This document shows positions 9,652 through 18,355 of a stretch of 64,000 nt of DNA, in pieces (the first letter of the stretch is position 1; each line of letters begins with the position of its first letter). A program made the translations under genes and the position numbers. The notes under the pieces are model-generated. The model saw only the letters and a list, made by a program, of their open reading frames with translations, searched no databases and was not told the origin of the DNA. The DNA lies in assembly GCF_022809115.1 (NCBI RefSeq), contig NZ_JALGBH010000002.1:1119543-1183542 (forward strand), given 5' to 3'. This DNA is from Pedobacter montanisoli. GTDB lineage: Bacteria > Bacteroidota > Bacteroidia > Sphingobacteriales > Sphingobacteriaceae.

Positions 9652-9659
9652 TATTTTTG
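9652..9659 (+). promoter_or_regulatory. rpoD promoter -7 box (TATTTTTG)
   Basis: TATTTTTG fits TAnnTTTG and lies 34 nt before the rpoD ATG. No convincing -33 box is seen at the usual distance. Confidence 0.6.
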
Positions 9660-9693
9660 CAGTTCAAAAAATACACAGGGATTAATTTATTAA

Positions 9694-10554
9694 ATGAGAC
9701 AACTCAAAATAACCCAATCCATCACCAACAGGGAAAGTCAGTCGTTAGATAAGTACCTACATGAGATTGGAAAAGTAGATTTAATTACAGCAGAAGAAGA
9801 AGTAATTTTAGCACGCAAAATCCGTGAAGGTGATCAGGCCGCTCTTGAACGCTTAACCAAAACCAATTTACGTTTCGTAGTATCTGTTGCAAAGCAATAT
9901 CAGAACCAGGGTTTAACACTTGGCGATTTAATTAACGAAGGTAACTTAGGCTTAATAAAAGCAGCTAAACGTTTTGATGAAACCAAAGGTTTTAAATTTA
10001 TTTCGTACGCTGTATGGTGGATTCGTCAGTCGATTTTACAGGCTATTGCAGAACAAAGCCGTATTGTACGTTTGCCATTAAACCAGGTAGGTTCATTAAG
10101 TAAAATCAGCAAAGCTTTCTCTAAATTAGAGCAGGAATACGAGCGTGAACCATCTCCTGAAGAACTGGCTGATATTTTAGAAACTACGGTTGATAAAATA
10201 TCCGATACCTTAAGTAATTCAGGCCGTCATGTATCTATGGATGCTCCTTTTGTTCAGGGTGAAGAAAATACTTTATTAGATGTACTGGAAAACCAGGAAC
10301 CTAATACAGACAGCAATCTGATCAATGAGTCGTTATCTGAAGAAATTAAACGTTCATTATCTACTTTAACAGAGCGTGAGCGTGAGATTATCGTATTGTT
10401 CTTCGGGTTAAGCACCAATCATCCCCTATCTTTAGAAGAGATTGGTGAGAAGTTTAACCTTACCAGAGAACGTGTACGTCAGATCAAAGACAAAGCATTA
10501 CAGCGCTTACGTCATACATCGCGCAGCAAGATTTTAAAATCATACTTAGGATAA
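9694..10554 (+). CDS. rpoD: RNA polymerase primary sigma factor RpoD/SigA
   Basis: The 286 residues are the normal size for Bacteroidota primary sigma factors, which lack the long region 1.1 and the spacer of the E. coli protein. Region 1.2 contains [16 protein letters not shown]. Region 2 contains [26 protein letters not shown] and [10 protein letters not shown], which melt and read the -7 box. Region 3 follows, and region 4 ends with the helix-turn-helix [18 protein letters not shown]. This protein would recognise the TAnnTTTG boxes seen across the window. It is a single-gene unit with its own promoter box and terminator. Confidence 0.96.
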   Translation: MRQLKITQSITNRESQSLDKYLHEIGKVDLITAEEEVILARKIREGDQAALERLTKTNLRFVVSVAKQYQNQGLTLGDLINEGNLGLIKAAKRFDETKGFKFISYAVWWIRQSILQAIAEQSRIVRLPLNQVGSLSKISKAFSKLEQEYEREPSPEELADILETTVDKISDTLSNSGRHVSMDAPFVQGEENTLLDVLENQEPNTDSNLINESLSEEIKRSLSTLTEREREIIVLFFGLSTNHPLSLEEIGEKFNLTRERVRQIKDKALQRLRHTSRSKILKSYLG

Positions 10555-10581
10555 AATATTTTATTACAAGTAAATAAGCAG

Positions 10582-10612
10582 AAAAGATTGGCTACTCGGT
10601 CAATCTTTTTTA
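10582..10612 (+). terminator. rpoD terminator
   Basis: AAAAGATTG (10582-10590) pairs with CAATCTTTT (10601-10609) around a 10-nt loop, and a T-run follows. The T-run runs straight into the -7 box of the next gene. Confidence 0.75.
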
Positions 10613-10618
10613 CTTTTG
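10588..10618 (+). promoter_or_regulatory. GAPDH gene promoter overlapping the rpoD terminator
   Basis: The -7 box TACTTTTG is at 10611-10618 and a TTG at 10588-10590 lies 20 nt upstream, close to the usual 19-nt spacing. The candidate -33 box is inside the rpoD terminator stem. Confidence 0.55.
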
Positions 10619-10648
10619 TGCCAAATTCTAACCAAATAATTCTTTGTA

Positions 10649-12097
10649 ATGTTAAACAAATACCAATCAGAGTTTCAAAACTGGATTGAAAAAGAAAAAA
10701 AAGCTCTTGAGCTTATTCACGTAGTGGGTCAATTATGGTTCGACAGGTCTATCGAACTGGTCCTTTTCCGCAAACCTTTATTTGATGTAGGTAGTAGCGA
10801 AATCTTAGCGTACCATCAATATGCTAAAGAAGTTAGTGGCAAAGACATTTCTATTTATGAAACACTGGAACTTGCCAATACCATTGCCAAGTCAAGTCTT
10901 GCCCCTTCTCGCATTGATATCGGACGCCTGGCTTCTGAGTGGCTTGATGAAAGTAACAATCATGGCAACATGCATGATTTTATCATCAGTAAGCTAAGTG
11001 CACACATTGGTAAAGATAAAATTACGCTTAAACCAAAAGATGTAATCTTATATGGTTTCGGACGTATTGGCCGTATTGCTGCCCGTGAACTGATCATGCA
11101 AGCTGGTAAAGGTGAGCAATTACGTTTACGCGCAATTGTTACCCGTAGCTATAGCGACGAAGAACTGATTAAAAGAGCCGAATTATTGAGAACAGACTCT
11201 ATTCATGGTCCTTTTAACGGCACTATTGTTGAAGATTTTGAAAACAAAGCAATTATTGTAAACGGACAAACGGTATATCTTATCTCAGTAAAAGAGCCTG
11301 AACAAGCTGATTATACTCAATATGGTATAAATGATGCCTTATTAATCGACAATACAGGGGTTTACAGAGACCGTGAAGGTTTAGGAAGACATCTTAAATC
11401 AAAAGGTGTAAGCAAAGTTCTTTTAACTGCTCCTGCTAAAGGTGATGTTCCAAATATCGTTACAGGTATAAACGATGGGGAATTTAATTTTGAAGAAGAA
11501 AACATTTTCTCTAATGCTTCATGTACTACCAATGCTATTATTCCTGTACTTAAAGTAATGGAAGATAATTTTGGCATTGATAAAGGACACATTGAAACTG
11601 TTCACTCTTATACCAACGATCAGAATCTATTAGATAACTATCATAAGAAGTACCGCAGAGGACGTTCTGCTGCATTAAACCTTGTAATTACCGAAACAGG
11701 TGCAGATAAAGCTGTAGCTAAAGTTTTACCTCATTTAAGTGGAAAATTAACCGGTAATGCGGTTCGTGTACCTACACCAAATGTTTCATTGGCTATTTTA
11801 AATCTTTCGTTGAATAAAACTACTGCCAAGGAAGAAATTCAGGATGTTTTAAAACAGGCTTCGCTATTCGGTAACTTAACAGAACAGTTAGAATACTCAT
11901 TATCTAACGAATTGGTAAGTAGTGATCTGATTGGCAACAGCCACGCATCAATTGTAGATGGTCCTGCAACCATTATGTCTAAAGATGGTAAGTCTGTTGT
12001 ATTATACACATGGTATGACAATGAATATGGTTATACCCGTCAGGTAATTCGTTTAGCTAAACGCATTGCAGGCGTAGTTCGTTTAACTTACTATTAA
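10649..12097 (+). CDS. gap: glyceraldehyde-3-phosphate dehydrogenase, long form
   Basis: The protein has 482 residues against about 335 for classical GAPDH. The NAD-binding Rossmann motif GFGRIGR starts near residue 136 and the catalytic cysteine is about Cys292 in SNASCTTN. The catalytic domain continues to WYDNEYGYTRQVIRLA. The enzyme oxidises GAP to 1,3-bisphosphoglycerate or runs in reverse in gluconeogenesis. The first 130 residues form a mostly helical extension found in a Bacteroidota GAPDH subgroup, with no known catalytic motif. It is a single-gene unit between its own promoter and a shared bidirectional terminator. Confidence 0.95.
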   Translation: MLNKYQSEFQNWIEKEKKALELIHVVGQLWFDRSIELVLFRKPLFDVGSSEILAYHQYAKEVSGKDISIYETLELANTIAKSSLAPSRIDIGRLASEWLDESNNHGNMHDFIISKLSAHIGKDKITLKPKDVILYGFGRIGRIAARELIMQAGKGEQLRLRAIVTRSYSDEELIKRAELLRTDSIHGPFNGTIVEDFENKAIIVNGQTVYLISVKEPEQADYTQYGINDALLIDNTGVYRDREGLGRHLKSKGVSKVLLTAPAKGDVPNIVTGINDGEFNFEEENIFSNASCTTNAIIPVLKVMEDNFGIDKGHIETVHSYTNDQNLLDNYHKKYRRGRSAALNLVITETGADKAVAKVLPHLSGKLTGNAVRVPTPNVSLAILNLSLNKTTAKEEIQDVLKQASLFGNLTEQLEYSLSNELVSSDLIGNSHASIVDGPATIMSKDGKSVVLYTWYDNEYGYTRQVIRLAKRIAGVVRLTYY

Positions 12098-12114
12098 CAG
12101 CAATAAATATTTCA

Positions 12115-12147
12115 TAAAAAAAGCCATCTAAAAAGATGGCTTTTTTT
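12115..12147. terminator. bidirectional terminator between GAPDH and aldo/keto reductase
   Basis: AAAAAAAGCCATC and GATGGCTTTTTTT pair around a short loop. With an A-run on one side and a T-run on the other it can serve both convergent genes. Confidence 0.88.
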
Positions 12148-12164
12148 ATGATTAATCTTCCGTA

Positions 12165-13148
12165 TTAGAAAGTTGGTAAATCCGGCTTTGTTTTTACAAT
12201 ACGTTCTATTTCGTTCATCACCTTGTCATTCAGCAATGGCAATACAGATAAAGCATCTAAGTTTTCTTCTAACTGATAGGGTTTTGATGCTCCTAAAATA
12301 ACCGTACTTACATGGTTGTTTTTTAAACACCAGGCAATAGCAAGCTTAGCTAAACTTACACCTAATTTATCAGCCAGTTTTTGTAATGCTGCAGCTTTTT
12401 TGAGTTTTTCAACTGTAAGGGTCTTTTCTTTTAGCCAGTTCATACCTTTCAGATCCAAACGTGTGTCTTTTACATCTTCGCTGGTGTATTTACCAGATAA
12501 TAAACCCGAAGCCAATGGCGACCAGATGGTAGTACCTAAGCCATGGTTTTTAAAAATATGTAAAAACTCATTTTCCAATTTATTACGCTCAAAAAGATTA
12601 TATTGAGGCTGCTCCATTGTTGGGCCTATCAGGTTATATTGCTTTGCTACGGTAATCGCTTCCATAATCTCAGCAGCACTCCACTCTGAAGTTCCCCAAT
12701 ACAATATTTTTCCCTGTTGTAAAAGTGTGTTCATCGCCCAAACCGTTTCTTCAACAGGTGTATTCTTATCGGGTCTGTGGCAAAAGTATAGATCTAAATA
12801 ATCTACTTGCAGGCGTTTTAAAGCCGCATTACAGGCTTCAATTACATGCTTACGAGATAATCCGGTTTGGTTAGGGCCTTTGTTATGCGCACCGAAAAAT
12901 ACTTTGCTCGATACGATGAAGGTATCCCTGTCCCATTTCTTAGCCTTAAGTATTTTTCCCATTACTTCTTCAGATTTACCTTCAGCATAACCTTCAGCAT
13001 TATCAAAGAAATTAACGCCAGCATCATAAGCTATTCCCATCAGCTCGTCTGCCATTATATCGGTAATTTGATTACCAAAAGTAAGCCAGCTGCCAAATGA
13101 CAAAGCACTTACCTGTAATCCTGATTTTCCTAATCTTCTGTATTCCAT
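12165..13148 (-). CDS. aldo/keto reductase, potassium-channel beta-subunit-like (AKR)
   Basis: The protein has 327 residues in a TIM barrel. The AKR catalytic tetrad is complete: Asp49 and Tyr54 in FFDNAEGY, Lys82 in VSSKV and His124 in YFCHRPD. The MEYRRLGKSGLQVSALSFGSW start and the NLFERNKLENEF segment resemble the AKR6 group (K+-channel beta / YghZ-like). It would reduce aldehydes or ketones with NADPH in the cytoplasm, and the natural substrate is unknown. It stands alone on this strand. Confidence 0.92.
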   Translation of the reverse strand: MEYRRLGKSGLQVSALSFGSWLTFGNQITDIMADELMGIAYDAGVNFFDNAEGYAEGKSEEVMGKILKAKKWDRDTFIVSSKVFFGAHNKGPNQTGLSRKHVIEACNAALKRLQVDYLDLYFCHRPDKNTPVEETVWAMNTLLQQGKILYWGTSEWSAAEIMEAITVAKQYNLIGPTMEQPQYNLFERNKLENEFLHIFKNHGLGTTIWSPLASGLLSGKYTSEDVKDTRLDLKGMNWLKEKTLTVEKLKKAAALQKLADKLGVSLAKLAIAWCLKNNHVSTVILGASKPYQLEENLDALSVLPLLNDKVMNEIERIVKTKPDLPTF

Positions 13149-13265
13149 AAATTATTAATATTTATCTTTTAAAGTTAAGCATTTTGAAAAAGCGAAGGTT
13201 TTATCTTTTTATTTTTTGCTTTTTACTGATAATAACTCCTACCTTTAAGAATCAATTTATTTTAA

Positions 13266-14207
13266 ATGAAGAAGTTATTTTTAATTATTCCAATTGCATT
13301 ACAACTTAGCTGCGGATCTGTTAAACAAACCAATAATGTTAATGCCGACACACAACTTTTAAAAGACGTGGAAACTTTATCTTCTGATACGTATGAAGGC
13401 AGAAAATCGGGTACAAAAGGCGGAGAAATGGCTAGAAATTATTTAATAGGGCGACTTAAAGAAATAGGTATTCAACCCTACCCTTCTTTAAAAGGTTACG
13501 AACAAAACTTTGAGATAAGAAGCAAGAACAATCTTACTTCGGGTAAAAACCTGATTGCTTATATACCCGGCAAAAGTGAGAACGTGATTGTAATTTCTGC
13601 CCACTATGATCATATTGGTGTAATTAACAATGAAGTTTATAACGGAGCTGATGACAATGCTTCTGGTGTAGGTGCTTTATTAAAATTTGCTGCTCATTTT
13701 GCAAAAAACAAACCCAATAATACTTTAATTTTTGCTTTGTTTGATGCAGAAGAAATGGGATTGCAGGGCGCAAAAGCATTTGTTGCTAATCCACCGCTAA
13801 GTTTGGATAAAATTAAATTAAATATCAACATGGATATGATCAGCCATAACGATAAAGGAGAGTTATATGTTGCTGGTACTTATAAATATCCTGAGCTGAA
13901 GAAATATCTTTTCACTACCGTTAAAGATGTTAAATTGTTAACCGGTCATGATGATCCAAAATTGGGTCATGATGATTGGACCAACCAAAGTGATCAGGGA
14001 GCTTTTAATGCTAAAAATATTCCTTTCTTATACTTTGGTGTTGAGGATCATAAAGATTACCATAAAGCTACTGACGAATTCCAAAACATCAATAAATCCT
14101 TTTATATCAACGCATCAAATGTAATATTAGATGTTATCAATAATATTGATAAGGAAAAAGACTTACAGTCGATCTTTAAAGCGAAGGTTCAGATGCATAA
14201 ACAATAA
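13266..14207 (+). CDS. M28 family metallopeptidase, exported
   Basis: The protein has 313 residues. The N-terminus MKKLFLIIPIALQLSCGS is a short hydrophobic segment ending in Cys, so it is probably a lipoprotein although the lipobox (QLSC) is not ideal. Zinc ligands of the M28 aminopeptidase fold are visible: His113 in SAHYDH, Asp130 in GADDNASG, Glu162/Glu163 in DAEEMG, Asp in NMDMI, and His in the C-terminal DHKDYHKATDE. It should release N-terminal amino acids in the periplasm or at the outer membrane. A near-consensus -7 box, TACCTTTA, lies at 13240-13247. Confidence 0.9.
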   Translation: MKKLFLIIPIALQLSCGSVKQTNNVNADTQLLKDVETLSSDTYEGRKSGTKGGEMARNYLIGRLKEIGIQPYPSLKGYEQNFEIRSKNNLTSGKNLIAYIPGKSENVIVISAHYDHIGVINNEVYNGADDNASGVGALLKFAAHFAKNKPNNTLIFALFDAEEMGLQGAKAFVANPPLSLDKIKLNINMDMISHNDKGELYVAGTYKYPELKKYLFTTVKDVKLLTGHDDPKLGHDDWTNQSDQGAFNAKNIPFLYFGVEDHKDYHKATDEFQNINKSFYINASNVILDVINNIDKEKDLQSIFKAKVQMHKQ

Positions 14208-14209
14208 AT

Positions 14210-14241
14210 AAAAAAAGCCAGCTTAAAGCTGGCTTTTTTTA
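14210..14241. terminator. bidirectional terminator between the M28 peptidase gene and the 88-aa gene
   Basis: AAAAAAGCCAGCTT and AAGCTGGCTTTTTTT form a perfect stem with a tiny loop and serve the two convergent genes. Confidence 0.88.
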
Positions 14242-14508
14242 TTAAAAATCAATATCAATTATAGATTTAATTGGTATATGAACATTGTTTTTTAACTGCA
14301 GGTATTTTTCTGTAACAGACCATACGGTAGTAATTACTTTTTTAGGTCCGTCTATTGTGTTAAACGTAATTTTTGCTTTACCTTTAAACTCATTCCCTAA
14401 ACGCTCAACCACTTTAAGCTTTTGTATAATGTCATCAGAAAGAGTAATATCTGCAGGAATAATTCTGTCTACATGTATTTCTTCTTTTTCTATCAATTCG
14501 CTCAACAT
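14242..14508 (-). CDS. hypothetical protein, 88 residues
   Basis: I do not recognise a named family. The protein is small and soluble, without a signal peptide or membrane segment, and its mixed alpha/beta pattern ends in SIIDIDF. The segment GKAKITFNTIDGPKKVITTVWSVTEKYLQLKNNVHIPIKSI looks like a small beta-barrel domain. Normal codon use, an ATG start and a clean terminator support a real gene. Confidence 0.7.
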   Translation of the reverse strand: MLSELIEKEEIHVDRIIPADITLSDDIIQKLKVVERLGNEFKGKAKITFNTIDGPKKVITTVWSVTEKYLQLKNNVHIPIKSIIDIDF

Positions 14509-14603
14509 AACTTTAATTTTTATTTAAACAAGCTTAGCTAATTTTTAACTATTAAACAACTATTGAATAGTCAAAAAACAGATAGAAATGTAAAATTTCA
14601 ATA

Positions 14604-14632
14604 ACAAAAAAACCGCATTTCTGCGGTTTAAA
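14604..14632 (-). terminator. terminator of the LolD-like/S41 operon
   Basis: AAACCGCA and TGCGGTTT form the stem, and on the minus strand it is followed by a TTTTTTTGTT run. It lies just behind the stop of the S41 gene. Confidence 0.82.
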
Positions 14633-14637
14633 ATAAA

Positions 14638-16293
14638 TTATTGTCCTTTTCGCCTAGGGCTCGATACCATCCCCACAAATTCTCCTTTACCTATGTTACG
14701 TTTTCCTGTTATTTTTGTACGGCTTAATTTATTCATGGTATTAGTCATCATTTCTGTTCCGGCCAGTTTAGCACCTATAGGTTGAACAGTTGTTGAAGGT
14801 GCCAGCACTTTCAGCGCCTGATCTAAATAAGCTTCTTTTACATCACCGAAGTCATGAGTCGGATCATCCCATAAATTTGGATATGCTGAAGCATTTGCTT
14901 CATCATAATCAGGAGTAATACCATTAAAATATCCACCCTGACCAAGAGAGTTCTTAGTTTCAAACATTGAGAAATAAACATCATATCTATTCTCGATTGT
15001 AACAGGGAAAAATCCTATTGGTTTTCCGTAAGTAGTTGCGCCTACTGTTTTTACATTAACATAAGGTTTTAATGAATTAATCACAAGCTCGCTTGCCGAC
15101 GCTGTATTACCACTTACAATAAAAACCACATTTTGAATAGTATTCAAGCCCCCTTTTTTATCAAACTTAGCGGTATTAGCTGTGGTTGAATAATCTGCAT
15201 CATCAAAATAGTTCGCAATTCTACCGTTTACATATTGTATTTTATCATTAATATCTAATAAAGGCTGATTACGCATAATAGTAGCCTGTTTATTTTGCAT
15301 TTTACTGTTATAGTACTCTGTGTACATCACTTTACCGTTTAGAGCTGATGGAGCAATCAGGTTAATCATGTATTCTGCTGTACTTACGTATCCCCCTCCG
15401 TTGTAACGCAAATCAACAATGAGATCGGTAACGTTTGCTGCTGCAAATTCTGCAAAAACAGGATCTAAGTTTGTATCCGAAGGGTTTCTTCCCGGTGTAG
15501 ACAGCATAGAAAAACGTGCAAAATTCAAATAACCGATTTTTTTACCTCCGGCATCATAAATTTTCTTTGTATAAATAGGACTGCTTTTATAAACTGCTTT
15601 AGTTAATGTTACAGACTTGGTTGCTTTTGTAAGGTAATTAATCAGATCTAATTGTACGTTTGTTCCACTTAAAGCTGTATTTAATGAAGAGCTTTCTGCA
15701 CTGTAATTTGCGCCATAAGATTGGCCGTTAATCTTGGAAATATACCATCCTCTTTTAAGTCCGGCTAAATCTGCAGGCGAACCTTGATATACAGCTGTTA
15801 TAAACGGGTAGTAAGGACTACTGTTTGAATTACTTGTTAAATAAGATACTATTCTTACGCCGATATCATTTCCATTACCTAATAAATCTACTGCAAGCTG
15901 ATCTTTACTGTTAAATGCCGTAGGGTTTTTATTGGTTCTGTCAAAAATGTAAGAATATTTTGGTGCAGTAGAAGTTGTTTTATACTCCATTGAATTAGAA
16001 TATTTGGCTATCTCTAATAATTCTGCATTGTAATTATCCAAATCTTTACTTAGACTGGTAAATCTTCTTGGATTAAAATCACCATAAGTAGGTAAATTGG
16101 TATTCCAGTAATAAACATCTTTTGCGTACAGGAAAATAGAATCTAAAGAAAGTTCTTTTCTGGTTGCAGTTACAGGGGTTACAGGATCTGGTTTTGGTGG
16201 TTCAGGTGTTGGTTGTACACTTGATTTTTTACAGGCCGTAAATGCGGCTATAGCTACTAGAACAAATAGCTTTAATGTAAAGTTTTTTTTCAT
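14638..16293 (-). CDS. S41 family (C-terminal processing) peptidase, lipoprotein
   Basis: The protein has 551 residues. The signal peptide ends in the lipobox FTAC with Cys21, followed by a Pro-rich linker (residues about 27-40). A PDZ-like domain lies at about 155-235 and the S41 core at about 250-470. GNTASASELV holds the likely catalytic Ser399, and Lys424 in TYGKP is 25 residues later, the spacing of Prc-type Ser/Lys dyads. It is the last gene of a four-gene leftward operon, 21 nt after the HAD-like gene. The target protein is unknown. Confidence 0.9.
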   Translation of the reverse strand: MKKNFTLKLFVLVAIAAFTACKKSSVQPTPEPPKPDPVTPVTATRKELSLDSIFLYAKDVYYWNTNLPTYGDFNPRRFTSLSKDLDNYNAELLEIAKYSNSMEYKTTSTAPKYSYIFDRTNKNPTAFNSKDQLAVDLLGNGNDIGVRIVSYLTSNSNSSPYYPFITAVYQGSPADLAGLKRGWYISKINGQSYGANYSAESSSLNTALSGTNVQLDLINYLTKATKSVTLTKAVYKSSPIYTKKIYDAGGKKIGYLNFARFSMLSTPGRNPSDTNLDPVFAEFAAANVTDLIVDLRYNGGGYVSTAEYMINLIAPSALNGKVMYTEYYNSKMQNKQATIMRNQPLLDINDKIQYVNGRIANYFDDADYSTTANTAKFDKKGGLNTIQNVVFIVSGNTASASELVINSLKPYVNVKTVGATTYGKPIGFFPVTIENRYDVYFSMFETKNSLGQGGYFNGITPDYDEANASAYPNLWDDPTHDFGDVKEAYLDQALKVLAPSTTVQPIGAKLAGTEMMTNTMNKLSRTKITGKRNIGKGEFVGMVSSPRRKGQ

Positions 16294-16314
16294 ATAGTTT
16301 TATTTCAGTACTAA

Positions 16315-16929
16315 TTAACGATTTTTTATTGACAAAATTTCTGTTACACAAATTTTGTCTCCAAAAAAGTTAACCGGATGGGCTGCATCGTAAATTACCA
16401 GCGTATCAGTTAACTTTTCGTTTGTATTTATTAAAGTTTCTTCAATCAGTTTGTTCCAGTTATTAGCGTATTCATCCAGAAAATACAAATTGATAGAACG
16501 CTCTAACCCATTCCATTCTATTTGCTTTATTTTATTAATAGCTATATCCATATTACCTTTTGCTACAATAAAGATATTTTTATGCTTTGCTGCTATTTCC
16601 TGTAAAACAGCTAATACATCGTTATACAACAATAATTTTAAGGGTAAACGAGCATTTTCATGTAAGCGATCAAAATTTAAGCGGTATTTGGAGTCTATAT
16701 TAAAAGCATTGGCTATCTTATCAAAAATATCAGCACTTCCGTTTTTTTCATATTCTTCTTTAAAACAAGCTATGATCTGCTTACTGTCTAATTGTTCAGT
16801 ATAGGCCATAAATTCGGCAAAGAGATAGTAAACCTGTAATAAATAATCTTTTTCGGGGTACAATACGTCATCAAGGCAAAAAAAGAAACTCTCTTTTTGT
16901 TCAATCAGGTTGGAGATTGGCAAGGTCAT
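16315..16929 (-). CDS. HAD-fold protein with a degenerate active site
   Basis: The protein has 204 residues. CLDDVLYPEKDYL at residues 18-30 aligns with the HAD motif I DLDDTLYPE, but the nucleophilic Asp is Cys18 (codon TGC) and the following Thr is Val22. Motif II, normally a Thr or Ser before NG, reads IVAKGN with Ala. Motif IV, normally GDS..D, reads YDAAHPVNFFGD. A Lys for motif III may remain in NKIKQIEW. It is therefore likely not a phosphatase and may be a binding or regulatory protein. It is 13 nt behind the pre-ATP-grasp-like gene and 21 nt before the S41 gene, in the same operon. Confidence 0.72.
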   Translation of the reverse strand: MTLPISNLIEQKESFFFCLDDVLYPEKDYLLQVYYLFAEFMAYTEQLDSKQIIACFKEEYEKNGSADIFDKIANAFNIDSKYRLNFDRLHENARLPLKLLLYNDVLAVLQEIAAKHKNIFIVAKGNMDIAINKIKQIEWNGLERSINLYFLDEYANNWNKLIEETLINTNEKLTDTLVIYDAAHPVNFFGDKICVTEILSIKNR

Positions 16930-16942
16930 TTATTGAAATCTT

Positions 16943-17428
16943 TTAAATTGAAATTAAACCTAGTTTTTCTGTTTGAGGTTCGATATAAAAAGCACCGTTA
17001 AGTTTCAGGTTAGCTGCTTCTTCATTTCTAATATGTTCTGGGAATGATTGGTAAAGAATATTTCCATTTTCCAGTATTATCCAGTTTTTTAGATCTGTTT
17101 GCACATCATATTGCGGGAGTAGATCTGTACGAGGCAAAAGTACTTTTATTCCATACTCTGTAAATAAAGTAACTGCTTTTGATACAGCCTCTATCTCAAA
17201 ACGATACAGAGGTAAAATCATATCTACATTATGATCTAAACAACTGGTTAGTAGTATATGTGCAGCACTTTCTTTATTTTGATTACCTAAGCTCAAAAAG
17301 CTATAGTTTTCTGTTTGTAATTGAGGTACCTCACCATAATCTGCCAGAATAAGTTCAAAACCGGCAAAAGCCTTCTTTATTTTTATTGCGGTTGCTGTAG
17401 TAGCCGCAGTAATTAAAATTTTAGTCAT
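16943..17428 (-). CDS. pre-ATP-grasp-like (CarB-type N-terminal) domain protein, stand-alone
   Basis: The protein has 161 residues. The pattern [20 protein letters not shown], then FELILADYG, then VDMILPLYRFEIEAVSKAVTLF and YGIKVLLPRTDLL, matches the Rossmann-like pre-ATP-grasp domain that precedes CarB-like ligases. The ATP-grasp and catalytic domains are absent. Its ATG overlaps the stop of the ABC ATPase gene by one base (TAATG), so translation is coupled. No enzyme function can be claimed, and the fold assignment is inference. Confidence 0.6.
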   Translation of the reverse strand: MTKILITAATTATAIKIKKAFAGFELILADYGEVPQLQTENYSFLSLGNQNKESAAHILLTSCLDHNVDMILPLYRFEIEAVSKAVTLFTEYGIKVLLPRTDLLPQYDVQTDLKNWIILENGNILYQSFPEHIRNEEAANLKLNGAFYIEPQTEKLGLISI

Positions 17429-18078
17429 TAAATTATATACCCGTCTTTCATCGTAACTACCCTGTTACTGATATTTGCTAAATCACTGTTATGTGTTACA
17501 ATTACAAAGGTTTGTTTAAAATTATCTCTCAGATCTGTAAATAACTGGTGTAATGCATTGGCATTCTCAGAATCCAGATTACCCGAGGGCTCATCTGCCA
17601 AAATAATTTTAGGATTGTTAATTAAAGCTCTGGCTACTGATATGCGCTGTTGTTCACCTCCCGACAGCTGGGCAGGTTTATGATCAGCCCGTTCTGTAAG
17701 GCCAAAAAAATTAAGCAACTCAAAAGCTTTCTTTTCGGCTTCTTTTTTCCCTGTTCCTGAGATATAAGCCGGAATACAGATGTTTTCCAAAGCTGTAAAC
17801 TCAGGTAATAAGTGATGAAACTGAAACACAAATCCGATATGCTGGTTTCTGAAACGACTCAAAGCCTCTCCTTTTAATTGTTTCAATTTTACCCCATCAA
17901 GTTCCACGTTACCTTCATCAGGTTGATCCAATGTTCCTAAAATATGTAATAAAGTACTTTTACCGGCGCCAGAGGCACCTATAATGCTTACAATCTCTCC
18001 TTTATTCACTTCGAGGTCAACACCTTTTAAAATAGAAAGATTTCCGTATGATTTTTTGATGGCATGTGCTTTCAGCAT
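17428..18078 (-). CDS. ABC transporter ATP-binding protein, LolD/MacB type
   Basis: The protein has 216 residues. Walker A is GASGAGKST, the Q-loop lies in [13 protein letters not shown], the signature is LSGGEQQR, Walker B is IILADEP, and the switch is VTHNSDLA. This matches LolD, the ATPase of the lipoprotein-release complex, and the related MacB/FtsE group. No LolC/E permease is next to it, and Bacteroidota often keep lolD apart from its permease. It is the first gene of a leftward operon with the pre-ATP-grasp-like, HAD-like and S41 genes. Confidence 0.9.
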   Translation of the reverse strand: MLKAHAIKKSYGNLSILKGVDLEVNKGEIVSIIGASGAGKSTLLHILGTLDQPDEGNVELDGVKLKQLKGEALSRFRNQHIGFVFQFHHLLPEFTALENICIPAYISGTGKKEAEKKAFELLNFFGLTERADHKPAQLSGGEQQRISVARALINNPKIILADEPSGNLDSENANALHQLFTDLRDNFKQTFVIVTHNSDLANISNRVVTMKDGYII

Positions 18079-18355
18079 AATCGCGAAGTTACAAATTTGT
18101 TGACTGCCTTTTCAGTATAAATTGATCCTTAATCAAAAGATTTCTCTTACAATTGCTTTTGATGGCATTTTTTAAGAACTGCCTGTCTGATTATCATATA
18201 TGTATCGGTTTTCGATTAAAAAAACTTTGAGTAAAACAACTATCATTAAAACACCGCAAACCAACAATCTATTTTATGTAAAATCTATTCTGCAAGATTT
18301 TAACATATCCCTAAAAGATGTTTTTTCTGTAATTTTCCAGACCTAATTAAACGAA

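Noticed and set aside
18184..18206. Further TRTC half-sites upstream of the FMN reductase gene
   Set aside because: TGTC at 18184 and TATC at 18192 and 18203 are not at 21-bp steps, so they do not match the LytTR arrays.
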